Origin: CAVZTX01 sp963778375
GTDB taxonomy: Bacteria; Chloroflexota; Ktedonobacteria; Ktedonobacterales; Ktedonobacteraceae
Direction: 5' to 3'
Length of the DNA: 64,000 nucleotides
Assembly (NCBI GenBank): GCA_963778375.1
Contig: CAVZTX010000006.1
Coordinates: 124,001-188,000, forward strand
This document shows positions 45,444-54,933 of the stretch, in pieces (positions within the stretch are counted from its first letter, which is position 1; every line of letters begins with the position of its first letter). The notes under the pieces were generated by a model. That model saw nothing but the letters and a program-made list of their open reading frames with translations. It searched no databases and was not told where the DNA came from. A program made the position numbers and the translations under genes.

Positions 45444-46436
45444 TCATTCAGGCTTTCTTAGATGAGAAGACACATCAGTATTCACCAAATTCGTTGGCCG
45501 TTCTCCACGCAATGCACTCACAATCTGCTCACAAACCATCACCTCCATGCGCAGCACACTAGCACCCGTATACGAAGCAATATGCGGTGTGCAAATCGTA
45601 TTGGGCAGCGTAAACAGGGGATTATCCTTCATCGGCGGTTCCGGATCATACACATCCAGTGCAGCACCTGCAAGATGTCCAGAACGTAAGGCCTCAAGCA
45701 GAGCAGCCTCATCAATCAGTGCTCCACGGGCCGCGTTGATCAGGTAGCTTCCCTGGAGCATCAACTTCAACGTCTCCACATTGATGATATGGTAGGTTTG
45801 CGGGGTAGACGGACAATGCAGTGAAACTACTTGCGCATGTGGCAGTAATGTCTCCAAGGTGGGAACCAACTCCACACCTAACGCACCGGCTCGCTCAGGA
45901 GTGGTGAAAGGATCAAATGCGAGAACCTTCATGCCTAGAACCTGCGCGATTGCCGCAACCCGGCTCCCGATGCGGCCCAATCCGATTAGCCCTAGCACAG
46001 CCCCAAACACCTCAAAACCCGGTGTCACCTCGGTAAGCGACGGAAAAGATTGTCCCGAACGCAGGATGCGATCTGTGAAACTGACCCGCTTACAGAGATT
46101 GAGCATCAGTGCAATTGTATGCTCAGCCGTAGATTCGGTTGGCCCATCAGGTGTATTCACAACCATAATCCCTCGCTGGGTGGCCGCGTCGAGATCAATG
46201 CGATCTACACCGATACCCGCTCGTGCAATAATACGCAGGCGCGGGCCGATGCGATCCAATACCTCACCCGTGACAAACGCCTCACCCGAAACAAGAATCG
46301 CATCAGCCGTTGATGCTTCCGGGTACCAATCATTGCGTTCGCCTATCCTGGTAACAGAAACGCTAGCCAGATCTTCAAGTATCGCCATGGCTTCCGGTTG
46401 AAGCGCTCTCCATGTCCACACATGTGCTTGGGGCAT
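45444..46436 (-). CDS. D-2-hydroxyacid dehydrogenase (phosphoglycerate dehydrogenase-like)
   Basis: The 330-residue protein has the NAD motif GLIGLGRIGSRVAAIAQVLG, the catalytic Arg in INAARGALIDEAALLEAL, and the Glu/His pair of the family (YDPEPP and CTPHIASYTGAS). It lacks the ACT domain of SerA. It probably oxidises or reduces a 2-hydroxyacid. AGGAAGG lies upstream of the ATG. It follows the aldolase by 32 bases. Confidence 0.92.
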   Translation of the reverse strand: MPQAHVWTWRALQPEAMAILEDLASVSVTRIGERNDWYPEASTADAILVSGEAFVTGEVLDRIGPRLRIIARAGIGVDRIDLDAATQRGIMVVNTPDGPTESTAEHTIALMLNLCKRVSFTDRILRSGQSFPSLTEVTPGFEVFGAVLGLIGLGRIGSRVAAIAQVLGMKVLAFDPFTTPERAGALGVELVPTLETLLPHAQVVSLHCPSTPQTYHIINVETLKLMLQGSYLINAARGALIDEAALLEALRSGHLAGAALDVYDPEPPMKDNPLFTLPNTICTPHIASYTGASVLRMEVMVCEQIVSALRGERPTNLVNTDVSSHLRKPE

Positions 46437-46468
46437 GCTTAGCCTTCCTCTTTTCTCTCACCCAATTG

Positions 46469-47243
46469 TCATTCACGAGCCACGCGCAAGTTGCGCCGTG
46501 CCTCGGCAATCATACTGCTGATGTCGGTCGTCACGCTGATCAACTGGAACCCCTGGCGTATACGTTCGGCGGCAGCCTCACCATTGCCGCTAAAGATGCC
46601 GAGAGCAACATGATGCCGCCTCGCCGCTGCCTTGATGCGTTCCAGGGCATCCACAAATTCAGGTTCGGCTCCTTCGGTACTTGGTGTAAGCCCAAGCTGA
46701 GCGTGCAGATCATTTGGCCCGACGAACGCCACATCTATGCCTGGGACGGAAAGAATGCCATCGAGGTCCTCCAATGCCTGCGCACCCTCAATCTGCACCA
46801 CAACGATAATTTCATCGTTCGCCGTCCGGGCATAATCCGGCCAATTGGTGATGCCAAAGCCATAAGGACCAAAGGCACCACCAATGCTGCGCACACCCAG
46901 CGGGGGATACTTCGCGAATCTGCACGGCACGCTGCGCTTCCTCGCGTGTATTCACCATCGGCACCACCACGCCCCACGCGCCAGCATCTAACGCCCACTT
47001 GAACCACTCAACGCTATTTCCAGGTACTCGTACGATGGGTGCACATGTTCCTGCGTCTGCGATAGCACCTACCATATCGGCCATCAGGACAGCATTTTGC
47101 GCGGAATGCTCCATATCGATCACCAGCCAATCAAAGCCCAGCCGAGCCATGATTCGCGCTGAAGGAACGTTGGGCAAGCTCAACCACGCTCCCAAGGCAG
47201 GCTCACCTCGTTTGAGTTTCTCTTTCACCGAGTTCGTACGCAT
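46469..47243 (-). pseudogene. HpcH/HpaI-family aldolase, one frameshift
   Basis: HpaI-type aldolases cleave 2-keto-3-deoxy acids to pyruvate or oxaloacetate and an aldehyde. The first part (ALGAWLSLPNVPSARIMARL, DWLVIDMEHSAQN, VRVPGNSVEWFKWALDAGAW) and the second part (AKYPPLGVRSIGGAFGPYGF, VVQIEGAQALEDLDGILSVP) lie in different frames, joined near 46911-46921 by one extra base. The corrected protein has 257 residues, the usual length. It starts the operon with the dehydrogenase and cyclase. Confidence 0.85.
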
Positions 47244-47268
47244 CGCAACTCATCTTTCTAGATCGTAA

Positions 47269-49068
47269 TTAAGGCCACCAGACTCCGACTTCAAGTGTAG
47301 CACAAACTGCTTCGATCAATGCTCCCTCCCCACCTAGCTCGCGAATGGCAGGTGCTAAGAACGAGAGATCAGGCAGCGTATCCCGGCGCGGCCGTTGGGC
47401 CAGCATATGCAGCACCTCACGCAGAACAGGATAGAGCAGCGCGGGCGATGATTGTTTCACGAGAGCGTTGCCTGCTTTCAACACTTGCAACAGAAATCCT
47501 ACATTTCCGGTGTCTCGCATCTTCACGGTAGCTAATTCAAGCACCTTTGCCCACCCTGTCTCAGAAAAAGAAGGAATGAGAACATCCAGTATCCACTCCC
47601 GCTGCTGCTCCCCACCGATTGACCATACTGCTTCCAACATCTCCTCCAGCAATTCCTGGGGAACATTGGAGGCCAGCTTTATCAGAACCCAGACCCGCTC
47701 CTCTTCCGGTCTCATCACCCGAATTGTCTTCAATACCGTTGGCAGTATGACCATTAACCGTTCCTCAGCAAGCTGCGACACCAGCACGGCCATCTCTCGC
47801 ATCTGCCATATTGTATTCCAGGTTGCCTGCGCTGCTGCCTTTCGTTGAGTATGCCCTTCTACCGACTGAAGAGGTGTCAGGGCCTCTAGCAATTCCAGGC
47901 ACTGTTCTTGAGAGAGATACGGAACCAATGCCTCCAACAGTTCTATCCGCAACTCTCCATACGGCAGGTCTTGCATTATCCTGGACACACCTGCAAGCAT
48001 TGACGCTGGAAGACGAGGAATGAGCGTTTTCAAAATGCGCGCCTGTCTTGCTTTCGTGGCCATTGCCTCTACGGAGGCCCAGAAGTGCGGAATGAAGTGC
48101 TCTGGTACAGAAGGTGCCCATGCCTCCAGCACTCTTGCTAGCTGGGATTCAATGGATATAGCCTGTACTGCCTGTAAAAACGGAGAGAAGTAGCGCTCCG
48201 GCACATGCGGTGCCAGCGTCTCAAGGATTGACGCACGGTACATATCCCCTTGTATCTCACGTACTGAATCCCACAATTGGGAGAAGGACCCCTCCGGCAC
48301 GTACCGTGCCACTGCCTTCAATACCTCGACCTGCCTTCTCTCATCAGGAATCGCTCGCACAGCTGATAAAAACTGCGGCAAAAAATCTGCCGGTACGCGG
48401 GGAGCTACTGCCTCCAACACCTCGCCCCGTATCCTCTCATCAGGAATCACCTGTAGTGCATCCCAGAATTGGAAAAAGAAACGTTCTGGCACGTATGGAG
48501 CAAGCGTTTTCATTACCCGTGTGCGCCTCCCAGAATTGAGCGTCTCCAACATGGCTTCCCACAAGCGAGCAAACAGATCCTCGGATGCATGGGGCATAAG
48601 CGCTCTCAATACCTGCATTTGCCACCCCTCATCGCGAATTGCTTGTACCTCCTCCCAGAACTGCGAGAAAAAGTTCTCCGGCAGGCGTACGGCCAGTGTT
48701 CCCAGCAACCAAACCCGCCGTCCTTCATCCCGAATGGACTGCATCGCATCCCATAACTGAGAGAAGGAGCTTTCCGGCGCATTTTGTGCCAGATCTCTCA
48801 AAGCTCTTGCACGCTCATTTTCGTCCGAGATGCCCAGCATCATCCCCAGTATTCCCGTAAACATCCTCTTTGGCATATGAGCCATCACTTTTGCCAGCAC
48901 CTGCGCTCGCCATCGTTCATTCGAGATGGACTGCACCACTCTTAAAAATGGAGGAAACATGCGCTCCGGTATATATAGCGCGAGTGTTTCCAGCATCCGT
49001 GCCCGCTCCTCTTCACTTCGCATTTCCTGCACCACCTCCAATACGTCGTCCAACATGTTCTCCGTCAT
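47269..49068 (-). CDS. C-terminal part of a STAND protein: helical repeats
   Basis: This frame is the downstream half of the gene that starts at 52426. It is made of about 15 units of 33-34 residues, for example LAPHVPERYFSPFLQAVQAI and LARVLEAWAPSVPEHFIPHF, each like a pair of helices in an ARM/HEAT-type solenoid. The join lies at 49102-49106, where one extra T breaks the frame. Its own ATG lies inside a repeat unit and has no ribosome site, so it is not a separate gene. The last 100 residues diverge from the repeats. Confidence 0.8.
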   Translation of the reverse strand: MTENMLDDVLEVVQEMRSEEERARMLETLALYIPERMFPPFLRVVQSISNERWRAQVLAKVMAHMPKRMFTGILGMMLGISDENERARALRDLAQNAPESSFSQLWDAMQSIRDEGRRVWLLGTLAVRLPENFFSQFWEEVQAIRDEGWQMQVLRALMPHASEDLFARLWEAMLETLNSGRRTRVMKTLAPYVPERFFFQFWDALQVIPDERIRGEVLEAVAPRVPADFLPQFLSAVRAIPDERRQVEVLKAVARYVPEGSFSQLWDSVREIQGDMYRASILETLAPHVPERYFSPFLQAVQAISIESQLARVLEAWAPSVPEHFIPHFWASVEAMATKARQARILKTLIPRLPASMLAGVSRIMQDLPYGELRIELLEALVPYLSQEQCLELLEALTPLQSVEGHTQRKAAAQATWNTIWQMREMAVLVSQLAEERLMVILPTVLKTIRVMRPEEERVWVLIKLASNVPQELLEEMLEAVWSIGGEQQREWILDVLIPSFSETGWAKVLELATVKMRDTGNVGFLLQVLKAGNALVKQSSPALLYPVLREVLHMLAQRPRRDTLPDLSFLAPAIRELGGEGALIEAVCATLEVGVWWP

Positions 49069-49084
49069 GTGCGGGACCAGTGCC

Positions 49085-52000
49085 TCAAGTACTTGCGCCT
49101 GAATTTATTTCAAACCGCATTGCCCGAACAGCCTCGACTACCGCCTGTATTCTTTCAGTGCGCAGCGTTTCAGAAAGGTAAGTAGCGCATACAGCAACTG
49201 TGCGTGCTCGATCTTCTTCATCCTTTATTATTGAGAGCACCTGCAACATCTCTTGCACCCGCTCGCTTTTGCGATCCTCCGCTAAAGATGAGACCAGAGC
49301 CTCCAGGACTTGCGCGCGTTTCTCCCTATCCTTCATCGCCCGTACGATATCCAGCGCTTTCGGGAGCAGCGTTTCATCGATACGTGGGGCCAGTGCAACC
49401 AGCACCTGTACCTGATACACTTCATCGCTCATCACACGCACCATCTGCAGCGCCCCCGCTAGCCACTCTTGGGGAAGGCGACTTGCCAGCTTGGAGAGGA
49501 TATCCGCGCGGCGATCTTCAGGTCGAATATACCAGTTAAAACCGAATATCTCGGGTAACATCAAATCGAAGATCTTCGACAGCGCATCGTCGGAAAGGCG
49601 GGGGACAATGGCTAATAAGGTGTGTAATCGCTCCTCTTGCTCTTGAATGGCCTGAAACGCTTTGAGCATATCGAAATATGACCCATGCAGTTTTCCGGTT
49701 AGGGGAGCTTCCAGTTCCGCCAGAAGCCAGACTCTATAGCCGCGATCTTTTACTACCCGGGCTATTTCCAGTAGCCGTGGCAGCAAGTCTTTGGAAGCAT
49801 AAGATGCCAGCTTTGCCAGGGCCTCTACCCGGTAGCCTTCATCCCAGGTCTTCTGTACAATATCCAGAGCCGAATCCAGAAGCTCTTTCGGCAAGCGGGG
49901 AAGAAGTTGTAGCAATACCAGCGTGCGGTGTTCCTCGCTCTTCATGTCCTGCACCACCTGCAACAATTTCGGGAGTTGCTCTTCCGGTATGTACTGGATA
50001 AGATCGACCAGTGCACGGGTGCGAAGGCTTTCATCCCAGAGAATTTCCACCTCATGCAGCGTTTCAAGAAGTCTTGCTTCTGGCAGAAAAGGAGCTAGCC
50101 TTACCAACACTTCAACGCGGTACTCGCGATCATCGATATCTCGCATAATTTCCAGCGTTTCCTGCACTACCTCCGTCTTCAAACTACCCGAGAGAGATGT
50201 TGCCAGTTCTGTAAGTAGCCGTATCCGAGAGATGCCATCATGTATGCTGCGTGCTTCCTGCAAGGCATCCGAGAGCAAGCTTTCAGAAAGGTGAGGAATG
50301 AAAGCTGTCAGCGCCTGTGCCCGGTACCTTTCCTCGGAGATCATCCGCACAAGGTGCAACACGCGGTCATGCTGCTCTTTAGAAAAACAGGGAGCCAGTC
50401 CTTCCAGTGCCAGGGCGCGATATTCTTCCTCTTCGAACTCCTCAACGAGGTTCAATGCTTGCTCAATCTGCACTCTAGAGTGTGCAAGCGCAGGGGCCAG
50501 TTCCGTCAGGACTCCGGCTCTGTCGGCCTCATCTGAAATCGCCGGTACGATATCCAGAACCTGCCAGAGCAGTTCTTCAGAGAGACCAGGAGCCAGCTCA
50601 ACCAGGACGTCGAGGCGCGTATACTCATCTTTCATCGCCATGACTGTGTCCAGAGCCTCTTGCAGGATATCTGTACGCAGGGGTTCCTGTACATAGGGAG
50701 CAAGACCCACAAGTTCCCTGGCTCGTGGAGCCAAATCCGCGATCAGGCGTATGCTTGCAAGACCTTGGGCAGGTGTCCAGATGCCCGTCTTCACAGCCTC
50801 CAACATCAGCCGGGGAGAAATATTGCTGGTCATGCTGTTGATACTGACTCGACAGAGGAGGCAACGTATCTCTTCTCCTAGATAGGGAGCCTCTTTTCCA
50901 TTGCTTGTTGCCTCCAAATCCTCGCGCTCAGCCGCTCTCCATGCACGCTCTACATCGCCAAGGAAGCCAGCATTGGCTCGGTCCAGTTTTTCCCAGGCCC
51001 GCCGCCAGCCATTGCTGACCAGTGAGAGCAAGGCCCAGGTTCCATATTGTTGGGTAAGGGAAGGCGAGGTCTGGGCACGCTCCAAATGTGCACCGTAGTA
51101 CTGGACAATGTAAGATGAGGCCTTTTCTGGTGCCAAGCGTTCCTGATTGAGCGCTGTAAGAGTTTGCTCGCCCCACATGAGGAAGCGATGCTCCACCTCC
51201 TGCCGCTCTGCTTCACTCAGACGCTCTTCAAGGAAGTAGTTTGCAAGCCGGGGATGGCTGAAGACATAGCCCTGACGCATTCCATCACCAATGACGAAGC
51301 GAGAGAGAGATGCCAGGTGTTGCTCGAGTCCTCCTGCCTCAAATCCTGCTTCGTCCGCTGCCAGACTCAAGATATCCTGTTTGCTCAGCGGACCCAGCGC
51401 ACCGGCCAGCAGGTTCAGCAGTGTTTGAGCGGCTGCCTCACGTTTCGGTGCTTGCTCGCTCCATAGGACGCGTTGATCTTTCCACCAGCGCTCGAAGTAA
51501 CCCACCAGTCCAGGACGAATGGCGCGAAGATCTTCCGGCGAGAGACGTACTGCTGCTTCACCACGTTCCCAGAGGTCATCAACATACAGGCGGACGAGCA
51601 AAGGGTCGCCCTCACTCAGGCGATGCAGTTCGGAGACAATATTGACGCGGGTGCCAAGTAGATCCAGGGGAAAGCCCATTTGTATCAAAACACTGGCAAT
51701 GCCTGTGCGGTCCAGCGGATAGAGTTGTAGGGTGTGCGCGAGACCTTGACGGGTCCAGCCGAGGCGCTCCAGCCAGGCTTGAGCATCCCGATCATTCGCG
51801 AGATAGCGGGCAGAGAGTACCACACGCAAGCCTGCTGGAGGATTTTGTGGAAAGAGTCCAGGACCCGCTGTCCAATCAGCCGCTTCGTCTATGCCATCAA
51901 GGATGAGCAGCAAGGATCGTCCATCGGGAAGCGGACGGGTCATATAGTCAACGAGCAGACCTCGCCAGACCTCTTCGTGCATATTTGGATCGACTGGAAC

Positions 52001-52426
52001 CTTCTCACCATGCAGGTGTGCGAGTAAAGCTACCAGGGATGGAAAGACAACGCCGGCGAGGTTCGTCCGAAAACGAATACTTACCGGAAAGTAGATAGCA
52101 GCGAGATGCGGCCGGTTGAGTAGTCGTTGACGCCAACGCAGGAGCAGAGCAGATTTACCGCGACCAGCAGGCGCGGCCAGCAGCAAGTAAGGGGGTGCAT
52201 CTTGATCCGCAAGCCAGTCATCCAGCGAATCAAAATCCTTCCCGCGCCCTCCAAAGGGGACAGGATGGCGCGCACTGCCCAGGTATTCGGCCAGAAAATT
52301 TTTCACACGGGCGACATAGTCAGTTGGTAACTCGCGCAAACCTTCTGTGAAGGCGTTCACAAGCGTATTAAAGTCATCCATAGTCATCCAGTCTGCCTGC
52401 TGTTCTTTATTCTGATGCTCACTCAT
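49085..52426 (-). CDS. NACHT-like STAND ATPase, N-terminal part with helical repeats
   Basis: The protein starts at ATG 52426 (AGGA six bases upstream). It has a short N-terminal segment of about 75 residues, Walker A APAGRGKSALLLRW (residues 86-99) and Walker B LLLILDGIDEAADW near 173-186, then the rest of a STAND NTPase to about residue 330. Helical repeats of about 33-34 residues start near residue 530. Corrected for one +1 frameshift the gene would encode 1718 residues (47269-52426). STAND proteins with long solenoids often sense phage or stress proteins. No effector domain is visible at the N-terminus. Confidence 0.82.
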   Translation of the reverse strand: MSEHQNKEQQADWMTMDDFNTLVNAFTEGLRELPTDYVARVKNFLAEYLGSARHPVPFGGRGKDFDSLDDWLADQDAPPYLLLAAPAGRGKSALLLRWRQRLLNRPHLAAIYFPVSIRFRTNLAGVVFPSLVALLAHLHGEKVPVDPNMHEEVWRGLLVDYMTRPLPDGRSLLLILDGIDEAADWTAGPGLFPQNPPAGLRVVLSARYLANDRDAQAWLERLGWTRQGLAHTLQLYPLDRTGIASVLIQMGFPLDLLGTRVNIVSELHRLSEGDPLLVRLYVDDLWERGEAAVRLSPEDLRAIRPGLVGYFERWWKDQRVLWSEQAPKREAAAQTLLNLLAGALGPLSKQDILSLAADEAGFEAGGLEQHLASLSRFVIGDGMRQGYVFSHPRLANYFLEERLSEAERQEVEHRFLMWGEQTLTALNQERLAPEKASSYIVQYYGAHLERAQTSPSLTQQYGTWALLSLVSNGWRRAWEKLDRANAGFLGDVERAWRAAEREDLEATSNGKEAPYLGEEIRCLLCRVSINSMTSNISPRLMLEAVKTGIWTPAQGLASIRLIADLAPRARELVGLAPYVQEPLRTDILQEALDTVMAMKDEYTRLDVLVELAPGLSEELLWQVLDIVPAISDEADRAGVLTELAPALAHSRVQIEQALNLVEEFEEEEYRALALEGLAPCFSKEQHDRVLHLVRMISEERYRAQALTAFIPHLSESLLSDALQEARSIHDGISRIRLLTELATSLSGSLKTEVVQETLEIMRDIDDREYRVEVLVRLAPFLPEARLLETLHEVEILWDESLRTRALVDLIQYIPEEQLPKLLQVVQDMKSEEHRTLVLLQLLPRLPKELLDSALDIVQKTWDEGYRVEALAKLASYASKDLLPRLLEIARVVKDRGYRVWLLAELEAPLTGKLHGSYFDMLKAFQAIQEQEERLHTLLAIVPRLSDDALSKIFDLMLPEIFGFNWYIRPEDRRADILSKLASRLPQEWLAGALQMVRVMSDEVYQVQVLVALAPRIDETLLPKALDIVRAMKDREKRAQVLEALVSSLAEDRKSERVQEMLQVLSIIKDEEDRARTVAVCATYLSETLRTERIQAVVEAVRAMRFEINSGAST

Positions 52427-52469
52427 CACACATCCTGAAATCCCTTCCGCCCTAAATCGCCTGGAGAAT

Positions 52470-52491
52470 CATACATACCTGGTGATGTATG
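52470..52491. promoter_or_regulatory. Inverted repeat upstream of the STAND gene
   Basis: CATACAT and ATGTATG flank eight bases, about 45 bases before the STAND start. It could be an operator. Confidence 0.3.
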
Positions 52492-52587
52492 CTCTTCTGA
52501 AGCGAAGTATAGCATATGGTATGTGGTGAGCAAAGTAACCATCTCTGACGTGAACTGAGTATTGGATGAGGGAAGATGTGGAGCGCT

Positions 52588-52787
52588 TCAAAAAGGTAAA
52601 GTATTGAGAACCTGGGTCAAGTCAACGACAGCATGCCGCGCATGGTAGAGGAAAATCGGGCTGGTACGACGAGTAAGCCGTCAACGGTCATCAGGATGAG
52701 TGCACTGATATCCAGGATGACGGTCACGTCTTCTACCCAGGATTGTTGTTTTTGCTGCGACCGGGCAGAGATGGGATAGGAGATCTC
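52588..52787 (-). pseudogene. Gene relic, C-terminal fragment of an unrecognised membrane protein
   Basis: On the minus strand one frame reads SWVEDVTVILDISALILMTV and a second frame reads ARHAVVDLTQVLNTLPF before TGA at 52588. Together they look like the end of one protein broken by a frameshift. No start is present. I do not recognise the family with certainty. Confidence 0.4.
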
Positions 52788-53141
52788 CTAGGCCCACTCG
52801 CCCTCACGGAGAGACCGCACATTGACCCATTCGCCCTCTAAGGGATAGCCCGCCTGCTCCCACTCCTGCAGGCCACCAGCAAAGTGCAGCACGTGCGTAT
52901 AGCCGTTGCGCTCAAGGAGTTGGCCGAGGGCCTGACTCGCGATACAGTTTGCATCGGAACAGTACACAACGATCTCGTCTTCTTTGTGAAGTGACTGGAG
53001 TGCCTCCCGAGAGGTAGCGAAATGGATGGAACCCGGAATATGCTTGGCCTGATAGGCCCAATCACCTAGGGCCATCACCAGACGGAAGTCGTCCTGGCGG
53101 TCCAACATCTGCTTCAATTCCTCGTGACCGATAGTTTTCAT
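52788..53141 (-). CDS. Rhodanese-like domain protein
   Basis: The 117-residue protein is a single rhodanese domain: AYQAKHIPGSIHFATSREAL, EIVVYCSDANCIASQALGQL with the active-site Cys after VVY, and VLHFAGGLQEWEQAGYPLEG. Rhodaneses move sulfane sulfur or bind redox partners. ATG 53141 overlaps the DUF5996 stop (ATGA) and follows AAAGGA by seven bases, so the two genes are co-translated. Confidence 0.9.
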   Translation of the reverse strand: MKTIGHEELKQMLDRQDDFRLVMALGDWAYQAKHIPGSIHFATSREALQSLHKEDEIVVYCSDANCIASQALGQLLERNGYTHVLHFAGGLQEWEQAGYPLEGEWVNVRSLREGEWA

Positions 53142-54068
53142 ATGTCCTTCCTTTCGAGTGCTTGGCGATCCCACTGTGCAAGCGTAGCCCCTGCTTCATA
53201 GGTGCTCTGGAAAAATGCCAGCAGCGCCTGCTCAGGTGAGGAAGCTGTTCGCACATCCTCATAGCGCAGAAGAAACTCACCTATCTGTTGACTGTAGAAC
53301 GCCGGGGCCGGGCGAATTGGGGCCGTCCCCAGTCCAGGCGGCTCCGGATAGGTATACGAGTAGAAAGCTGGGGCCGCAAAATTGTCATTGCCGGGCCAGA
53401 AGCCACAACTGATCTCTTCATGCGAGTAGGCTTCGCGCGTGATGTGATCGACTCCAGGATGCTCTGGTGCTCGCCGACCGGAGAAGAGGGTCACGGCGAG
53501 GTCGAAGCTGCCCCAGAAGAAGTGAATGGGACTGCTCTTGCCGAGAAACGGTGAGCGATAGCGCTGCATGACGGTAGCGGTCTGAGCCAGGATGTGCCAG
53601 AAGCGCTGGGCGTAGAGCGGGTCATAGGAAGCGTGTACCTCATCGATATCACAGTGAATGGGGTTGCTTACTTCACTGGGCAAGGTGTTAATCGTGACCT
53701 GGATGCCCAGGGCTTGCTAAGCAGTCCATAAACTCCCGGTAGAAGGCGGCCACCGAGCGAGGGATGAGCGGCAGCGCTTTGGTCGTTCCCTCGCTGGTAC
53801 GAATGGAGAGATTGTGCTCGATGAAGTCAAACGTCACGTCAAAGGTGCCGCCGTGATAAGGAATGGAAGAGGTGGTCAGCCCGCGTGGGGTTACATACAA
53901 GGTGACATGCCACCAGTGATTGAGAAAGGGGGAGAGTTCCATGCGCACTTTGCCCACGATCTGCGTCCACATGTGCAGGGTCTCATACGTCTCCTTCCAT
54001 GCTTCATAGGGCAACGGCGGCCAGAGTTCCGCTCTTGCTCGTTCGCTTGTCTGTTGCCTCGCGTCCAT
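53138..54068 (-). pseudogene. DUF5996 family protein, one frameshift
   Basis: The first part (WPPLPYEAWKETYETLHMWT, FLNHWWHVTLYVTPRGLTTS) and the second part (VSNPIHCDIDEVHASYDPLY, FFWGSFDLAVTLFSGRRAP) are one DUF5996 protein. One extra base in the GGG/CCC run at 53710-53712 breaks the frame between DCLAS and LGIQVTINTLPSEV. The corrected length is 309 residues. The family is of unknown function. ATG 54068 follows GGAGG. It overlaps the rhodanese gene by four bases. Confidence 0.85.
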
Positions 54069-54164
54069 ATTGCCCTCCATCTGATTATCTATACATTGCT
54101 CTTCCTCTGGGACAAGTCAACTCATCATTGTATCACAGTGAGCATGCCTATAGGCATGCTCCTG

Positions 54165-54703
54165 CTAGGACGCGCCGGATTCTTTAAGTGCAGCCAGCAG
54201 TGCTTCCTGCTCCCAGGACCCTGGATAGAGGACGCCGTTGATAAAGAAGGTCGGCGTTCCACGGACCCCACTGCGTAATCCACTCCGCAGGTCCTCTTCG
54301 ATACGGCTCAGGTACGGACGTTGTGCCATATCATGGGCGAACTGCTGCATATCCAGGCCAACCGCTACGGCAAATTGCTCGAGGTCAGCATCCTCAAGGG
54401 TATGCTGGTGGTGGAAGATGTAATCGTGCATCTCCCAGAACTTGCCCTGAGCGGCGGCAGCCTCAGCAGCGAAAGCGGCGTGCAGCGCGTGGGGGTGAAT
54501 CTCGGTGAGTGGAAAGTTGCGAAAGACAAAACGCAACTGGTCCCCAAGTTGCTGTTGCAGAGCACTGCACGACGTGCGTCGATAGGCGGGTATAGGGGCA
54601 TTCGTAGTCGCCGTACTGCACTAGCGTGACCGCGGCGGTGGTTAGGCCCTTGACTATGGTCCCGTTCGCTGACAGGGATCGCAAGGTGTGTTCGTTGTGT
54701 CAT
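54165..54703 (-). pseudogene. DsbA/thioredoxin-like protein, two frameshifts
   Basis: Three frames together encode a DsbA-family protein of 178 residues: THLAIPVSERDHSQGP, then TTAAVTLVQYGDYECPYT, then LRFVFRNFPLTEIHPHALHA and SGVRGTPTFFINGVLYPGSW. Extra bases lie at 54642-54643 and 54564. The active site reads CPYT, so only one cysteine of CxxC remains. There is no signal peptide. The family reduces or forms disulfides; this copy may act in another way or be inactive. Confidence 0.85.
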
Positions 54704-54933
54704 GGTCTTCTTTCCTTTGCCAGGTAGCTTCTTGAGATTCACCTGTGACATCTATGGTATCACAAATCGGTTAAGCAAACTCGAACATGAGCTGGTCGAT
54801 CGCTGGTAAGAAAGCTGTTAAGGGATTGAGGACTGCCTTTCGCCAACAACGTCTTGTAACCCCACCAACAATCATCTATACTACAAATAACCTTTCCAAA
54901 TACATTCAATATGAAGCGCAAAGGAACCTACTC

